A program made the translations under genes and the position numbers. Below, in pieces: positions 36,601 to 48,749 of a DNA stretch of 64,000 nucleotides (within the stretch, counting starts at the first letter, position 1; every line of letters starts with the position of its first letter). The DNA lies in assembly GCA_004123355.1 (NCBI GenBank), contig SCHM01000001.1, forward strand, positions 2,968,001 through 3,032,000. Reading direction: 5' to 3'. This stretch comes from Amphirosellinia nigrospora. Taxonomy: Eukaryota > Ascomycota > Sordariomycetes > Xylariales > Xylariaceae. Under the pieces are notes generated by a model. It made no database searches. It had not been told where the DNA came from and was given only the letters and a program-made list of their open reading frames with translations.

Positions 36601-39600
36601 CAAAGTCAGATATGCGAGAGCTGTCTAGACTAGAATCCCTTCCGAAGAATCGGTTTGTGATAAGTCCCCGTGCTGACATCGGCTAAAGAGCTCCTGTTAC
36701 GAGCTCTGACCAGTCATGGAACAAAGTTCTCACGGCAGCCTTGGCAAGTTTTAAAGCGCGATGGTTCTCGCCCCGTTCCAAATATAGACATGAGGTCAGA
36801 AATGATGCGTATGCGATAGAAATTTTACGGCTAAGTTGAGTATTCCTTCTCCGACTTTGGTTCGCGAGACAACCGCTGCCTTACGGGCCTCTTCCAAGTG
36901 GTTTTCGGTTTCATCAAACTTGCCAACGGCGAGATAGTATTCTGCGGTACATAGATGGAAATGAGAAATATATCCTCAGAGACGCCAGAAAGAGTAACCT
37001 TGTCTATGATAACTTGTAGGGCCTTTTCAGCCTTGGTGGATTGGCCAAGAGTTAGATATTGTAGTGAAAGGCTAGCGCTCTGGGCAATATGCGATTCAAT
37101 GTCGTCGTCGATGCTCAACTGAGAAATCATGGTAGAGAGTTCCACAATTTCTGTTAAGGAGACTCTGCTGACCTTGCATCCTTGTAAGATCTGCCAGAGA
37201 TCGAAGGATCTGGAGAAGTTGTTGCGGGTCGTCGACGTATTTAGTCAACTCGTTGGCAGATTGACAGGTACCTGCCACCGTCTTCCAGGCAGATATTGCC
37301 TTCTGGATTTCCGATGATTTAAACTCTCCACAGCCCATTCCAAGAATACAAACTGCAGATTGGGATAGGTGAGGGACATAACGCTCGAGACCTGAGTCAT
37401 TCCCTAGGCGACCATTCTGGAGTTTCACCAAAGCTGCCTCGACCTCCTCTCGTAGTTTGTCTACCTGTTCTCGTGAGTCTAAGCTAGTCATGAGTATGAT
37501 AAGTAGACACCGGAGTCGCCTGATGGGGTACTGGTCGGCGGAATATAACTGCAGAAGGTTAAGGATGATTGGATTTGTCAAGTCTGTCCTAAACTGATTT
37601 TGATTGTCATTCGTAAGAATAAAGTTTAGATCATGCTCCAATGCAGTCGCCTTGTCTTCACCTGCAAGCAACCAACTCCAATCATTTGGTCTTCGCTCGA
37701 GTTTTGCTAGATTGCAAACAGTGCGGGAGAGCAATTCCGTTTCGGTGCCGATCTTCCATGATTCCCTGACCGATTGGGATGCTAGACCAGCAGTGATGGC
37801 TTGAACAGTATCGCACCGAACTAAGTGGTCTCTTATCGAGCGAAGTGAATCGATAGCATCATCCCTCCGGTTGGAAGCTTTGAATAATTCAACCAAAGCC
37901 TCCCATTTCCGAAAGAGCTGTGCACGGGCCTGCTCGGGTTCAGGTTGTTGTTTGACACTGTCGATAGATTTTTTGAGAGCTCGAAGGGAGGCAACTTCAG
38001 TGTCCTTTGAAGCGGACTTGCCTAATGCTAAGTGTTGTAGATAGTATATGTGGGAGATTTTGACATGATATGAGGCAGATGGGTTGCTCCGAGAAGATTG
38101 TCCAAGATTGCCCATGAATTCCAACAAAGCCAAACTATCCTGGAGCATGGGGTCACTGGCCTCCCATTCAAACCTGTCTTCATCCAATTGGGATTTGGTG
38201 AGCAACAAACCTGTCTCAATTATTTGATGCAGATACTTCGATAGTAGTTGACGTCGCTGCTCGAATCGAAGAAAATCCTTAGTTGCCCCTTTTTGTGGCT
38301 GGCGGTTTGCTAACCACCGAAGAGCGAAGCGAGGTAGTGAGTGATGAACCCTTCAAGGAGCTCTCGGTATTCCCGTGATTCTTGTTCCAGAGTGCTGATA
38401 GCCTCCTTCAAAACGATCTTGAAAGCGACTTTTCGGAGAAGCATAGACTAATGAGGAGATCATCTAGTTCTGCAACGCTGCCGCTCAGTGGCCCTTGCAT
38501 CCCATCCAGCACTTGCATGATCAGGCTCTTGTCTGCTTCGGACGGGTCCTCAAGAGATAAAGCAAGAAGCTGAGCGCTAACTGCGCAAAATTTAGCAGCG
38601 GACCCTTCGTCTGGCTTTATAAGACCTTTCCACTTAGATGTCCACTTCTTGGCCTCTTTTGAATTTCCGGCCTCCTGGCAACTCTTAGCCAATAACTGAT
38701 AAATCGTAGCTAATGATCCGTCAGACGATTGGGAGACCTGTGAATCTAGCTCGCCTATCTTTTCCCAAACTTGTTTGAAGGCGGCCATAAGCCTGGAACT
38801 GTGCTCGGACGATGTTCTTCTCAAGAAAGCGGCCGAACACCTGGAGAATGGCAGTAATATTTCCTTGTCGATGTCGCCCTTGTGACCAGAGACTTTCCAT
38901 GATTCTAACCGGGTGATGAGTCCCAGTGTCTGTACCTCAAGTGATGTTTCGGGTGAAGGACTAAGCCTTGGTTCAAGGGCGACATTATCATCCTTTGGAG
39001 CTAAGCTTGGAGTCAAGGACAACAGAGTCTGGGATAGGCTGTCCAATTGTCTTGCTGCCTTCACATGATCTGCCTTTTTACTCTTCACGCAAGATAAGAG
39101 TAAGTTCAACGGCGATAACGAGTTTGTTGATTGTAAGAAGGCTAGTATAGCATCGAGATGTGTAGTCTTGTTTAGCTCGTGGAGAATTCGAAGGGCTTGC
39201 AGTTGGGTTGTAACAATGAAACCAACAACAGATTCAGGATAAGGCCCGGCCGGGTAGTCAAAAAGGTCGGAGAGTGTCCTGGGTGCTGTAGCAGGGTTTT
39301 TGGCAGACGCATCGGTCTTCTTGTTTTGATTCCCAGAGGCCATAGACTCTAATCTCCTCTTCAGTATCCGCAACTCCTTGACGGCATGATCAAACAGCTT
39401 CAGTGCAATAAGCTTCGCGATAAGAGATGACATTCCAGATTCCAGCTGGAGTTCGGGAAGATTAACGGCACCAGAAGCCTGCAGACTCCGTAGTGTTGCG
39501 AAAGCTACCCGAGCGCATTCCACAAGAGCTAAGCAACCAGTTGAAGCTGATGTTGGTGGTGGGGGGTTTGCTTTTACTAAGAGAGGAGATGTCTCGACTC

Positions 39601-40060
39601 TATTGAGTGAACGGGGCTGCAGCGGTGTCGTCGGGGCCGAGGCTGATCTACGGAGGCGTGTTCGGGAGGCTGGTTTGGTTGCGTCGTTCTTTGCTAGGGG
39701 TCGCCGTGGATTCTGGACTTGCGGTGTCTTTACCGCCTCTCCTAAGGCTTTTAACGCAGCATTGACGACTTGTGTGGCAAGCAGGGCTTTCTCCTTTGGG
39801 CTCATGTCATTAGAGCCATGACGCGCATCTCCTACAGTTTTTGCCGGTTTCCTAGTTGCTGTCGTCCCTGAAACTTTTGCCTTGGCGGAAGTCTGGGTCG
39901 TTTTTCGTGGTGGCTTGAGAGAGGGGTTCGAGAATTCATCGTTATTGTCTTGTCTCCCCTGGAGGAGCTCTTTCAGAGAAGCAGAGATTGCTGGGGTGCA
40001 TGTCGATACAGACGCGACAGCAGACCGAATGGCATCGGCCTGGGCGGTAATGGAAGCCAT
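33685..40060 (-). CDS. ESP1: Separase, sister-chromatid-separating cysteine protease
   Basis: Separase (Esp1/Cut1/BimB) cleaves the cohesin kleisin at anaphase. The span predicts about 2,100 residues, the usual size in filamentous fungi. The start at 40060 (MASITAQADAIRSAVASV) opens a long N-terminal helical-repeat region. The C-terminal peptidase C50 domain (from about 34,900) contains ILILDKSLHVFPWESLPCL, the catalytic His in MLYFGHGSGAQY (codon 34180-34182) and the catalytic Cys in LLMGCSSASL (codon 34099-34101), then SPAVVGTLWDVTDRDIDRF. Both active-site residues are present. The frame changes at least seven times (near 38425, 38330, 37120, 36838, 36680, 36130 and 35800). Between changes the translation stays coherent and no splice sites fit most of them, so single-base errors are the likeliest cause. 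Minor introns are not ruled out. Confidence 0.93.
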
Positions 40061-40590
40061 ATGAATGTGTATGTGTATGTGTATGCGTATGTGTATGGGT
40101 ATTGTTCGTGTCGGCTCTTGTAAACATGTCGTCGTGGTGGGCAAAAAGATTGCAAATCTAGATTTCAAAACGCCATGTCCGTGAATGCAAATCGGCAAAT
40201 GACAGCGCTGCGTGGTAGAGGATTGTTGAAATAGCAATCTAGACGTAGGGTACGGTAGTGCCTGGTCAGTGAGGTTAGGTATTCACGGTTGAGATGAGCT
40301 AACATCCGCGCATCGCATCCGACCAAGCTGCGTCTGGTGTGTGGACCCTAGAGTTTGTGTACACAGATAAACTTAGCCCAAATAGGATAGCTCCTGTTGA
40401 CATAGCAACCGTGAGCGGCCATTTGTCTCACATGTATCGATGTACCTTACAGGGGACCCTGTCCAATGAGAAAGGTCTGTGCTCCGATTTCGACGCCAAA
40501 ATCCCGTCCCACGTTCTTCCAACTCAGTGATTGTCGCATGACATTTCAGTATATTCATGTCACAAAATCTATTATTACTATGAGCACATA
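40061..40590. other. Divergent promoter of the separase and DUF5321 genes
   Basis: About 530 bp separates the two starts and should contain both promoters. It holds the hexamer repeat at 40067-40102 and no other clear structure. Confidence 0.55.
40067..40102. repeat. Hexamer tandem repeat (GTGTAT) next to the separase start
   Basis: About six copies of a TATGTG-type hexamer lie immediately upstream of the separase ATG. Read in the separase frame the array would encode alternating Ile-His, so an upstream ATG at 40237 would give an N-terminal extension through it. The downstream start is preferred because the extension looks like translated UTR. Confidence 0.85.
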
Positions 40591-41202
40591 ATGGAGAGAT
40601 CCCTACCTCAAAGAGCTCTTAGAGCCTATGCGACTGCTCGATTGCCTAAAACCCAGAAGCCTGTCCCGTTCCTTAACCAATGTTGCACCCGCCACCAAAG
40701 CTCGGCCCCTACCGTCGTTCAAGTATCCTTTTGGAAATCCCTGATACCGAAGCCGCTCCGTCCCAAACCCAAACCCACCGTCGATTGGGGTATTCCGGTG
40801 AAAAAGAAACCCAAATCCAAGGAATGGAATCCTGCCACTTTCTTCATCTTCATATTTCTCTTCATCGGGTCCATGTCTATCCAGATGATAGCCTTGAAGA
40901 AGGAGTATGCCACATTCGTGAGACGAGCCGAGGTCCGCATCGGACTACTCCGCGAGGTGGTTGAGAAACTGCAGAGAGGTGAAGACGTCGACGTCGAGAA
41001 GGCTCTAGGCACTGGTGACGCTGAAAAGGAGGTGCAGTGGGAGGATGTGTTGCGAGAAATTGAACGTGGCGACATTCTCAAGAACGCAAAGAAGACTGTC
41101 ACAGCAAAGACCCCTGGTACAGCAGAACCGAGCCCTGCGGCAACATCGATACAAGATGCCGATGCGACAAAACCGAAGACAGTTCATTCGAACTTCTTTT
41201 AG
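40591..41202 (+). CDS. DUF5321-family mitochondrial membrane protein
   Basis: The 203-residue product is intronless and unbroken. It starts MERSLPQRALRAYATARLP, a basic amphipathic stretch of the mitochondrial targeting type. It then has VSFWKSLIPKPLRPKPKP, a single membrane segment in EWNPATFFIFIFLFIGSMSI, and a conserved coiled-coil-like segment (VRRAEVRIGLLREVVEKLQ, then GTGDAEKEVQWEDVLREIE). This layout and sequence match the fungal DUF5321 family. A role in inner-membrane complex assembly is possible by analogy to other small single-span mitochondrial proteins, but no function is shown by the sequence. Confidence 0.85.
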   Translation: MERSLPQRALRAYATARLPKTQKPVPFLNQCCTRHQSSAPTVVQVSFWKSLIPKPLRPKPKPTVDWGIPVKKKPKSKEWNPATFFIFIFLFIGSMSIQMIALKKEYATFVRRAEVRIGLLREVVEKLQRGEDVDVEKALGTGDAEKEVQWEDVLREIERGDILKNAKKTVTAKTPGTAEPSPAATSIQDADATKPKTVHSNFF

Positions 41203-41271
41203 ATCTGGCCGACAAAAGATGTTGCCATTGTTATAAGTACATGTATATGGCTAGGGTATCATATAGGATTC

Positions 41272-42533
41272 CTAGGACAGCATATCTTTGAAGACAGAAG
41301 CTCCATGTGGCTGCGCAGTATATCTAGAGGCCTCATGAACAGGTTGGCCAGCAGACGATTGTTTAAGCTGGTTTACCAGAGTTGGCAGTAACTCATCGGT
41401 AGATATCTCCACTCTTACACCCTGGTTACCAGGTTGCTCCGGATCAATATCAACGAATAGCGCCTCCTCGCCTCTTACACCCCCAATATTGACAATGGCA
41501 ATAGGCTTTTTCTGGTCCTTGGCTTGCTTAGCTAGTCTCCATGCCGAGTATGTGGCCAAGGACGTGCCTAAGACAAGCAGTCTATCGGCGTCGTTAACCA
41601 TACTCTCTGCTGTAGCCTTCACAGAGGGATTGATGCTTTCCCCAAACATGACAACTGCTGGCTTTAGAATTCCCGCCGTACTGGTGGGAATCCACGCGCC
41701 GTCCGAATCAACCTCCACGGTTGCACGGGTCCCGTCTCCCGTTGGCGGAGGATTTGTAAGGCACCTTGGGCAGGCTGGGTAACGGAAGGTTGTATAGGGC
41801 GCACTTGGAAGGTCAACATCACCATCCGGGTTCGTTGTCACACCCTTGGCCTGACGCTCCTCTGTATTCTCGGTATCTAAAGCCCCTGATGCTATGATTT
41901 CCTGAAGGAAAGCGGCCCAAGCAGGGTTCAGCCTCGCCAACTCATTCTGAAATTCATCCCGAGGAAGCTCTTCTTGGCATGATTGGCAGACACATGATCT
42001 CAGATAGCCATGCAGCTCAACAATAGGAATATGAGGATGTGCTTGTGAATGAAAAGAATCAACGTTTTGTGTTATGACACCCCTGACCAAACCTAAGTCG
42101 TTCAAGTGTCTTATAGCAAAATGAGTCGTGTTAGGCTTGGCCTTGTGTAGTGTGTTCCAGCCTATAAAACTTCTTGCCCAATAGCGTTTCCTCGCCTCAT
42201 GATTGTGCAGGAACTCATTGTAAAAAACGGGGCGGTATGCTTTGTTCACACGATAAGTCCCATTCGTGCCTCGATAATCTCTAAATTGGGATAGTTAGTT
42301 TGCCCAGTTTCTTTGTTGATTCTTAGATCATTTACGCACGCGAGCCCACTGGAAACCGAGATACCAGCCCCCGTGAGAACGGCTGTAGATGGCCGCGCCT
42401 TTGTTAATGACGACGACGACGACGACGGGGCAACAAGAAACTCGTGTAGGGCTGCAACGGCACCAGACAGTGTTGTAGCGCTCTTCGGGATGATCGTGGG
42501 GGCCGCTAACACATCCGTGTAGGGAATACGCAT
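41272..42533 (-). CDS. Sirtuin, NAD-dependent deacylase (SIRT4-like)
   Basis: Exon 1 is 42340-42533 and exon 2 is 41272-42280; the intron has a GTGCGT donor, a CTAAC branch site and a TAG acceptor. Splicing restores the signature LTGAGISVSSGLADYRGTNG exactly, with no frame correction needed. Other motifs are TQNVDSFHSQAH and ELHGYL with the catalytic His, two Cys pairs for the structural zinc (CVCQSC and CPRC), KPAVVMFGESI and LGTSLATYSAW. Sirtuins remove acyl groups from lysine using NAD. The sequence type (RKRYWARSFIGW, DSFH) resembles the fungal SIRT4-like group, many of which are mitochondrial. The start MRIPYTDVLAAPTIIPKSA is the usual one; an upstream in-frame ATG at 42632 seems less likely. 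A GAC repeat at 42409-42426 encodes a poly-Ser tract. Confidence 0.93.
42409..42426. repeat. GAC trinucleotide repeat in sirtuin gene
   Basis: Six GAC triplets on the plus strand encode a Ser run in the variable loop preceding the Rossmann-fold motif of the sirtuin. Confidence 0.95.
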
Positions 42534-43528
42534 GTAGGCCTTTCGCATTTCTATATGTGAGTGTAGGTTACGTGTACAATGTTTCAAGTATGGGATCGAA
42601 AGTACAACGATCGTCTTAATACCAAGAAACAAATGCTACCCTATCTTCGGTGTATAAGTAATAGCTTAATAGATAGCGTGAAATAGGCAATAGTAGAGTG
42701 CTGATATACAGAAATTGCACCAATTCTGGTAAAACAATTTCTGACCATTTGAAGTGAGATTATTGGACAGGCAGTTTAGTTTGCAGCATAGGCTTTTGTG
42801 TCATCATGGAAGCCTTGCCTATCTCTGTGACCAGCCTTATGTCGGTCTAAGCGCTTAGCACTTCAGGCCTTTGGCATGTACCCAAGCTACGGCACCTGAG
42901 TTTCGCGCCAACGAGCTATATACAGACGCATCCGAGATTGTAGGTAGCGTTGTTGCCCCAACGCGTCCCAATAGACATGATCATATCTTAAAACCATTTA
43001 ATATCAGAGGCATCTACGCAGACAACTACCTCAGGTACCGTTTTCTAGACAATATTAAAGATAATATTAAGGTAAATATGAAAGTACCTGCGGCTACCTA
43101 TAGTAAGAGACGACGGTACTAAGCGCTGTAATATGGGTCGCTAAGGCTTCGCCCTCTAGCACTCGCCCACATTCCGCAGCACTGACGCAACACCGTACTT
43201 GGCAATGTACCGTACCCCAGCGACTTCGCTGTCTCCGTTACCGCCCTCGCCCACCTACCTAGTATACTTGTACTGTGCTGGACGTCTAGTTGTGCCGATA
43301 GTCCCATGACGACGATTTGCATCTCCCTCCGTCAAGTGTCATGCGTGTCGAGTGTTTCGTCTCAATGAACGCCTCCCACATTCCAGGAACACTACCCGTC
43401 CCGGACGCACACTTCCGCTCCTTTCCTGCACCGGTAGCGATCTAGCCCTGGTCGGCGCAAGGGGAAACGTGTCTACTAGCAGTACTAGCAGTGCCCCTCC
43501 CTTGGAAGAGGGAAGCTTTATCTTTCCC
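42534..43528. other. Intergenic region between sirtuin and CDF transporter
   Basis: About 1 kb lies between two divergently transcribed starts. It contains the end of a CCTACCTAGTATACTT motif at 43255-43268 and only short frames. The 5' boundary is approximate because the transporter start is uncertain. Confidence 0.5.
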
Positions 43529-45179
43529 ATGTTGGCGCAATGTAGGCCCGGCCTTGGCCGCTGTAGCATACACCTACAGCACTCTCTTGCGGCTGGTCCA
43601 GAGCACTCCCGTTGGTCGAGAGCCCTGTCGCTACGCGATACCACCACTGCCACTGCCACTGCCACCGCCACTACTGCAACGTCTACACAGTCCAGGTCCT
43701 ATCACCACCACGACGGTTACCAGGCTCTCCAAGCTCACCAAGGTTCTCGTTCGAGGACACATCGTCTGCATCGGCCAGCACAATTCTGCCGTGTCCTACG
43801 AACCTCCTGCATTTCAGCCCCTGTGACGACTTCGTCGCCCTCGTCACTTTCGCCTTCACTGGCCGTGTCGCCTTCGCTCCCTACAATTCACGTTCATTCC
43901 CGTTCTCCTTTCCGTTCTTTGCCTATCACAATGACCTCCGTTACCCAAACACGGACGCATAGTGGCCACAAACATGGCCACGGCACCATCACCACCACCA
44001 CGACAATGTATATCTGACTTCGACAAACAAAAACGATGCGGGTGTGCGCATCACTAGGATCGGGCTCTACTCAAACCTGGGTATGGCGGTGGCGAAGGGA
44101 GTGGGTGGTTACACTTTCAATTCGCAGGCAATGGTTGCAGATGCTATACACAGCGTTACTGATCTTGCATCCGATATCCTTACCCTTGCCACCATATCCT
44201 GGAGCCTTAAACCGCCGACCGACAAGTTCCCCACCGGCTTCGGCAAAATCGAGAGCTTGGGATCCTTGGGTGTCTCCAGCATGCTCCTATTCGGTGGACT
44301 TTGGATGGGATACGGCAGCCTCCTGACACTCTATGGTCATTTCTTCCTGGACCCCGCAGCAGCTATCGAGTTAGCTTCGCACGCACATGGGCATAGTCAT
44401 GGGCATAGTCATGACCATGCAAGTGCTCTACCGAGTCTCCACGCAGCATGGCTTGCGGCAGGCACCGTGGCCGTCAAAGAGTGGCTTTACCGTGCAAGTA
44501 AGTGCTCTCTGGCAACTTATGGACGTCATCACTGACCGTGTTCTTGTGCATTAGCCATGAAAGTGGCTCGCGAACGAAAATCCTCAGTCCTTGCCTCCAA
44601 TGCCATCCATCACCGAATCGATAGTCTTACTGGTATTGTCACACTAGCGGTGATCCTGGGTGCCAATATATTTCAACATGCAGCCTGGCTGGATCCTGTT
44701 GGCGGACTTCTCATCTCCCTTATGGTGGTGAAGGCCGGCGTCGAAAATACTCTGGATGCTCTTTTTGAACTAGCGGATCGGGGCATCGATGATGAAGTTA
44801 AATCCTCGATTAGAAAGCAGGCGCAGAAAGCTATAGTCGAAATCAAGGACAGGAGATCGAGCTCCGAGAGGTTTCTGGCATCAAGTCCGGACAGAACTAT
44901 CTAGTGGAGCTGGAAGTTGCTGTTCCCGGCACCTGGACGGTCGAAGATGTAAGAGAGGTTGAGGACGTCGTCAGAACTAAAGTTGGCGGCAAGGTGCGAG
45001 GTGTGCGTAGGGTTCGCGTCCGCTTCGTCTCTAAGGAGGGAGTAGTAGCACCTAAGTTCGACGAATTCATTGCTGGCGATGTTAGTCCTCGGTCGAGCCC
45101 TGAGCCTGAAACAGAAGATGGAAACCACAACCATAACCGCAACCACAATGGTGATGGGGCTCATCACAAGTCCAAATAG
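43529..45179 (+). CDS. Mmt1/Mmt2-type cation diffusion facilitator, probably mitochondrial
   Basis: CDF proteins export divalent metals in exchange for protons; the yeast homologues Mmt1/2 sit in mitochondria and affect iron. The probable N-terminus (MLAQCRPGLGRCSIHLQ at 43529) resembles a targeting sequence but is weakly supported. The transporter core begins at HHHHHDNVYLTSTNKNDAG and GVRITRIGLYSNLGMAVAKG, with metal-site residues in MVADAIHSVTDLASD and SNAIHHRIDSLTGIV. A His-rich loop (HAHGHSHGHSHDH) lies between helices. The intron 44498-44554 has a GTAAGT donor and TAG acceptor. The C-terminal cytosolic domain includes EIELREVSGIKSGQNYLVEL and ends in a His/Asn-rich tail. Frame breaks occur near 43985 and at GG 44847-44848, the latter fixed by one added G. 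Confidence 0.88.
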
Positions 45180-45616
45180 ACACGGTATTCAAAAATTGGC
45201 GATGCGGGCGGCGTTGGGGCGTTTGTCATAATTATATTGTGCTGCGTGTGAGCAGCCGAAGATACCACTTCGCGTATTTTGCAACTGGACATCTGAGCTT
45301 TCTGGAATGAGGTTGAATGTACCATACTCAAGAGATGCATTAGACGGCGTTTCGTCATTGCAGATGCACCCCGCAGATACCCTTGGCATTGAGCCTCAGG
45401 AGTACCTAGGTACTTAGTATATAGGCATTGCGCTAGAATATTGCATCGACTTTTTGGTCTATTTACGCGCTCTACTTCATATCTGCGCATGACATATCAT
45501 GAAGTCGTTGCTTAGCTGTCAATTTCGAGAATATATTTGCAGTCTTATTCAAAAGTAAACAACATACTTAAAGCTTGGGGACTTACTAAGGGGAGCTATC
45601 TAAAGATCGGATTGAT

Positions 45617-45632
45617 CGCCAATTGATTGGCG
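45617..45632. promoter_or_regulatory. Inverted pair of CCAAT boxes
   Basis: CGCCAAT and its reverse complement ATTGGCG face each other with a 2-bp spacer, about 360 bp upstream of the xylulokinase start. CCAAT is the recognised site of the fungal HAP complex. Whether both halves are bound is unknown. Confidence 0.4.
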
Positions 45633-45645
45633 CGCATGACGTTTA

Positions 45646-45652
45646 GGCTAAA
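45646..45652 (+). promoter_or_regulatory. Candidate XlnR/Xyr1 binding site (GGCTAAA)
   Basis: The motif matches the published consensus GGCTAAA/GGCTAR of the xylan regulator and sits 334 bp upstream of the start of the D-xylulokinase gene, a known member of the pentose regulons. A 7-mer is short, so this is a site prediction only. Confidence 0.4.
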
Positions 45653-45985
45653 TGCTCACGCAGAGAGCTGTCGGGCGAATTGCCCCGCGCTTCTGGGCCG
45701 AGCTAATCTTCAGGGATCGTGGGGTCTTTTTTGGCGTCAAGACTGCATCAGAAGCCAAATTCCGGATCCCGATCCAGTCACTACCTATCGTGAAAACTAC
45801 CTAGTCTTTGCTCAGTTTTTTTCTCTTCTTTTTTTCTAACTCATAATGTTCAATTTCCCTTTTCATCAACTCCTATTATTACAAGTGACGACCTTTGATA
45901 AAGTCCCCTAGACCGACTTTCGCCCCTTTTCTTTTCAAACTAGCTATTGCGTCATAACATATATACGAGTAACCAACCAGCAAGG

Positions 45986-47951
45986 ATGAGCTCCGGACCC
46001 CTCTATCTGGGCTTCGATCTCTCGACCCAGCAGTTGAAAGGTGAGTAAAGGAAGCTCTTCATATCGATTTACTTATATCTTCTCACTTGAGTTCTTTACC
46101 TTGATATAATTGGAACAAGAGCTACAAGATCACCTGCGCAAGCAAGGAATCGGGAGCTAACGCGTGCAAAAAACGGGAAACAGCAATCGTCACATCCTCG
46201 GACCTGACCGTCATCTCGGAGGCCAAGGTCGACTTCGACGCCGACTTCGGGGCAAAATATGGCGTCAGGAAGGGCGTGCGCATCAACGAGGCCGAGGGCG
46301 AGGTGTTCCAGCCCGTCGCCATGTGGGTCGAGGCCGTCGACCTCGTGCTCGCGCGCCTCGGCGAAAAGGGCTGTCCCGTGGACCGCATCCGCGGCGTCAG
46401 CGGCTCCGGCCAGCAGCACTCGAGCGTATACTGGAACGGCGAGGCCGAGGACGCCCTGAGGAACCTCGACCCGAGACGCTCGCTGCTCGAGCAGCTGGGG
46501 GAGCGGGTCCTCGCGTTCGAGTTCGCGCCCAATTGGCAGGACCATAGCACCCAGAAGGAATGCGATGATTTTGACGCCCATCTTGGTGACCCGCAGAAAC
46601 TTGCGGATGTCTCGGGGAGCGCGGCGCATCATGTAAGTGTACACTGCGTTGTCATTCCCCATTGTTGGGCTACGCTCGTTGGCCAGTATGCTAATAGTCC
46701 GTGTTTGCGATAGCGATTCACGGGAACCCAGATCTTGCGAATGCGGCGCCGACGTCCACAAGTCTACGAGTCAACGGCGCGCATTTCGCTATGCTCGTCG
46801 TTTCTCGCATCAGTGTTCCTCGGCAGCATCGCGCCCTTCGACATCAGCGACGTGACCGGGATGAACCTATGGGACATCAGCGCGCAGACGTGGAACCAGA
46901 AGCTGCTGGAGCTCACGGCAGGCAGCGTGGAGGGTGTCTCGGCGCTGCGCGCGAAGCTTGGGGAAGTGCCGCTGGACGGTGGTGTGATTTTAGGCAACGT
47001 ATCACCGTACTTCGTGGAGCGCTTCGGGTTTAGCAAAGACTGTCGCATCGCGGCGTTCACGGGGATAACCCAGCGACAATCCTGTCCCTGCCCTTGCGTC
47101 CGCTCGACGCCATTGTCTCGCTCGGCACCTCCAGCACCTTTCTCATGAACACGCCAAACTACAAGCCGGACCCCTCGTACCACTTCATGAACCACCCCAC
47201 CACAAAGGGCCACTTCATGTTCATGCTGTGCTACAAGAACGGCGGGCTAGCGCGCGAGAAGGTTCGCGATGCGCTACCGAAGTCCGATGAGAAAGACCCC
47301 TGGGCGAACTTCAACAAGGCAGTCCTTGAGACACCGCCGCTTGACGTGTGTAAAGATAGCGACCGCGCAAAGCTCGGGCTATATTTTCCGCTGCCAGAGA
47401 TCGTACCGAACGTGCAGGCCGGGACGTGGCGGTACACATGTGACCCACGAGACGGGTCGTCACTCACCGAGCACTCCTCATCCGATAACAAGACAGACTG
47501 GAAATCCGAAGCTGACGCGCGGATAATCGTCGAGTCGCAGGCCCTATCTATGCGTCTGCGATCACAGAACCTGGTCTCGGAGATCCCAGGAAGGCCGGAG
47601 CTGCCGGCGCAGCCGCGCCGCATCTACCTTGTAGGCGGAGGCTCGCTGAACCCGGCCATAGCGCGTGTCTTTGGCGACGTGCTTGGCGGCGCCGAGGGCG
47701 TGTACCGGCTCGACGTCGGCGGGAACGCCTGCGCACTGGGAGGCGCGTATAAGGCACTGTGGGCGTGCGAACGCGGCGAAGGGGACAAGCAACAGAGCTT
47801 CGATGAGCTGATCGGCGCGCGTTGGAAGGAGGAGGGGAATATACAAAAGGTCGACGATGGCTATCGCGAGAAGGAGTATGACATGTATCAGAATGTGCTT
47901 GGCGCCTTTGAGGAGATGGAGAATAAAGTCTTGAGCGTCGCAAAGAATTAA
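45986..47951 (+). CDS. xkiA: D-xylulokinase
   Basis: The enzyme phosphorylates D-xylulose to xylulose 5-phosphate, the entry of xylose and arabinose into the pentose phosphate pathway. Exons are 45986-46040, 46184-46632 and 46714-47951; introns have GTGAGT/GTAAGT donors and an AGCTAAC branch site in the first. FGGY-family motifs are [13 protein letters not shown] (N-terminal phosphate loop), [59 protein letters not shown], and [20 protein letters not shown] with [12 protein letters not shown] at the C-terminal ATP site. A single break lies at GGGG 47061-47064, where one added G joins FTG to DNPATILSL. Length is about 570 residues as expected. GC-rich codon use here is higher than in neighbouring genes. 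Confidence 0.95.
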
Positions 47952-48749
47952 AAGAACTATTGCGACTAACTAGAGAGAGGAGAATGTGATGTAAGAGTGT
48001 TAGAACGTTAGAGATAACCAGAACGACTTGGTTTTGTTACTGCGATCGATACCAGAGCTGAGCGCTTTTGTACAAAGAAAACATAGTCATTGGAATACTA
48101 TAGTATTATATCAGCAATATTTTGCCATCAACTGTTGATGGTATTGACTGCCATCTATCCCTGCTCAAGAACATATGTAAAGTATCTCTTGAGAAAAAGA
48201 AAGAGGAAAAAAAGCTTGTAATAAAACTAACTCGTTCGTTGATTCGCTCATGATAGTTTGCAGATTACACGCGCGATGTTTTAGACTTTAGTGGCTGCAT
48301 CGGCTAGACGGCACCAGCCGTGCCTATCAAACGCATCTAGGTGCATCAGCACAGTTGAACAAACCCTCGACGTCACCGACCAGCAATTAACTTTAGAGCC
48401 CACTAGTTAGCCAATTAGCGTCTCTGCTCAAGTTCATTTAGCATGACATGTGAATTTGGGTATTCAGCCAAATTTCATATTTTCACTAGAATTCCGAATT
48501 CTAAGCTGGACAACACATGGAGGTCAGCTAGTAAGTATCGTATGATTTAGAACTTCCACGAAGATGATTCTGGACCCAGTCTCCTACCTAGATTGCATTG
48601 CCTTTTGCATATTTTTAGCCCCTCAACTCCTAATAAACATCGGTTTTCTCGAGACGGTATCGGTGGTGTTGCGATGCCTTCCTTTTTTAAGTAAGTGAGA
48701 TAACAGGTCTATTTGGCATCGCCAATCAATATGTTGACTCTTATTAGTC
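47952..48749. other. Intergenic region
   Basis: About 800 bp, AT-rich, contains the 3' end of xylulokinase and the promoter of the esterase gene. A short exon upstream of 48750 (near 48675, followed by GTAAGTGAG and a TAG acceptor at 48747-48749) is possible but not in phase as written. Confidence 0.5.

Larger units (their letters stand above)
45180..45985. other. Promoter region of xylulokinase
   Basis: About 800 bp lies upstream of the xylulokinase start. It includes the palindrome AGTACCTAGGTACT (45401-45414), an inverted CCAAT pair and a GGCTAAA motif, listed separately. The final 150 bp is pyrimidine-rich, as is common near fungal transcription starts. Confidence 0.55.
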
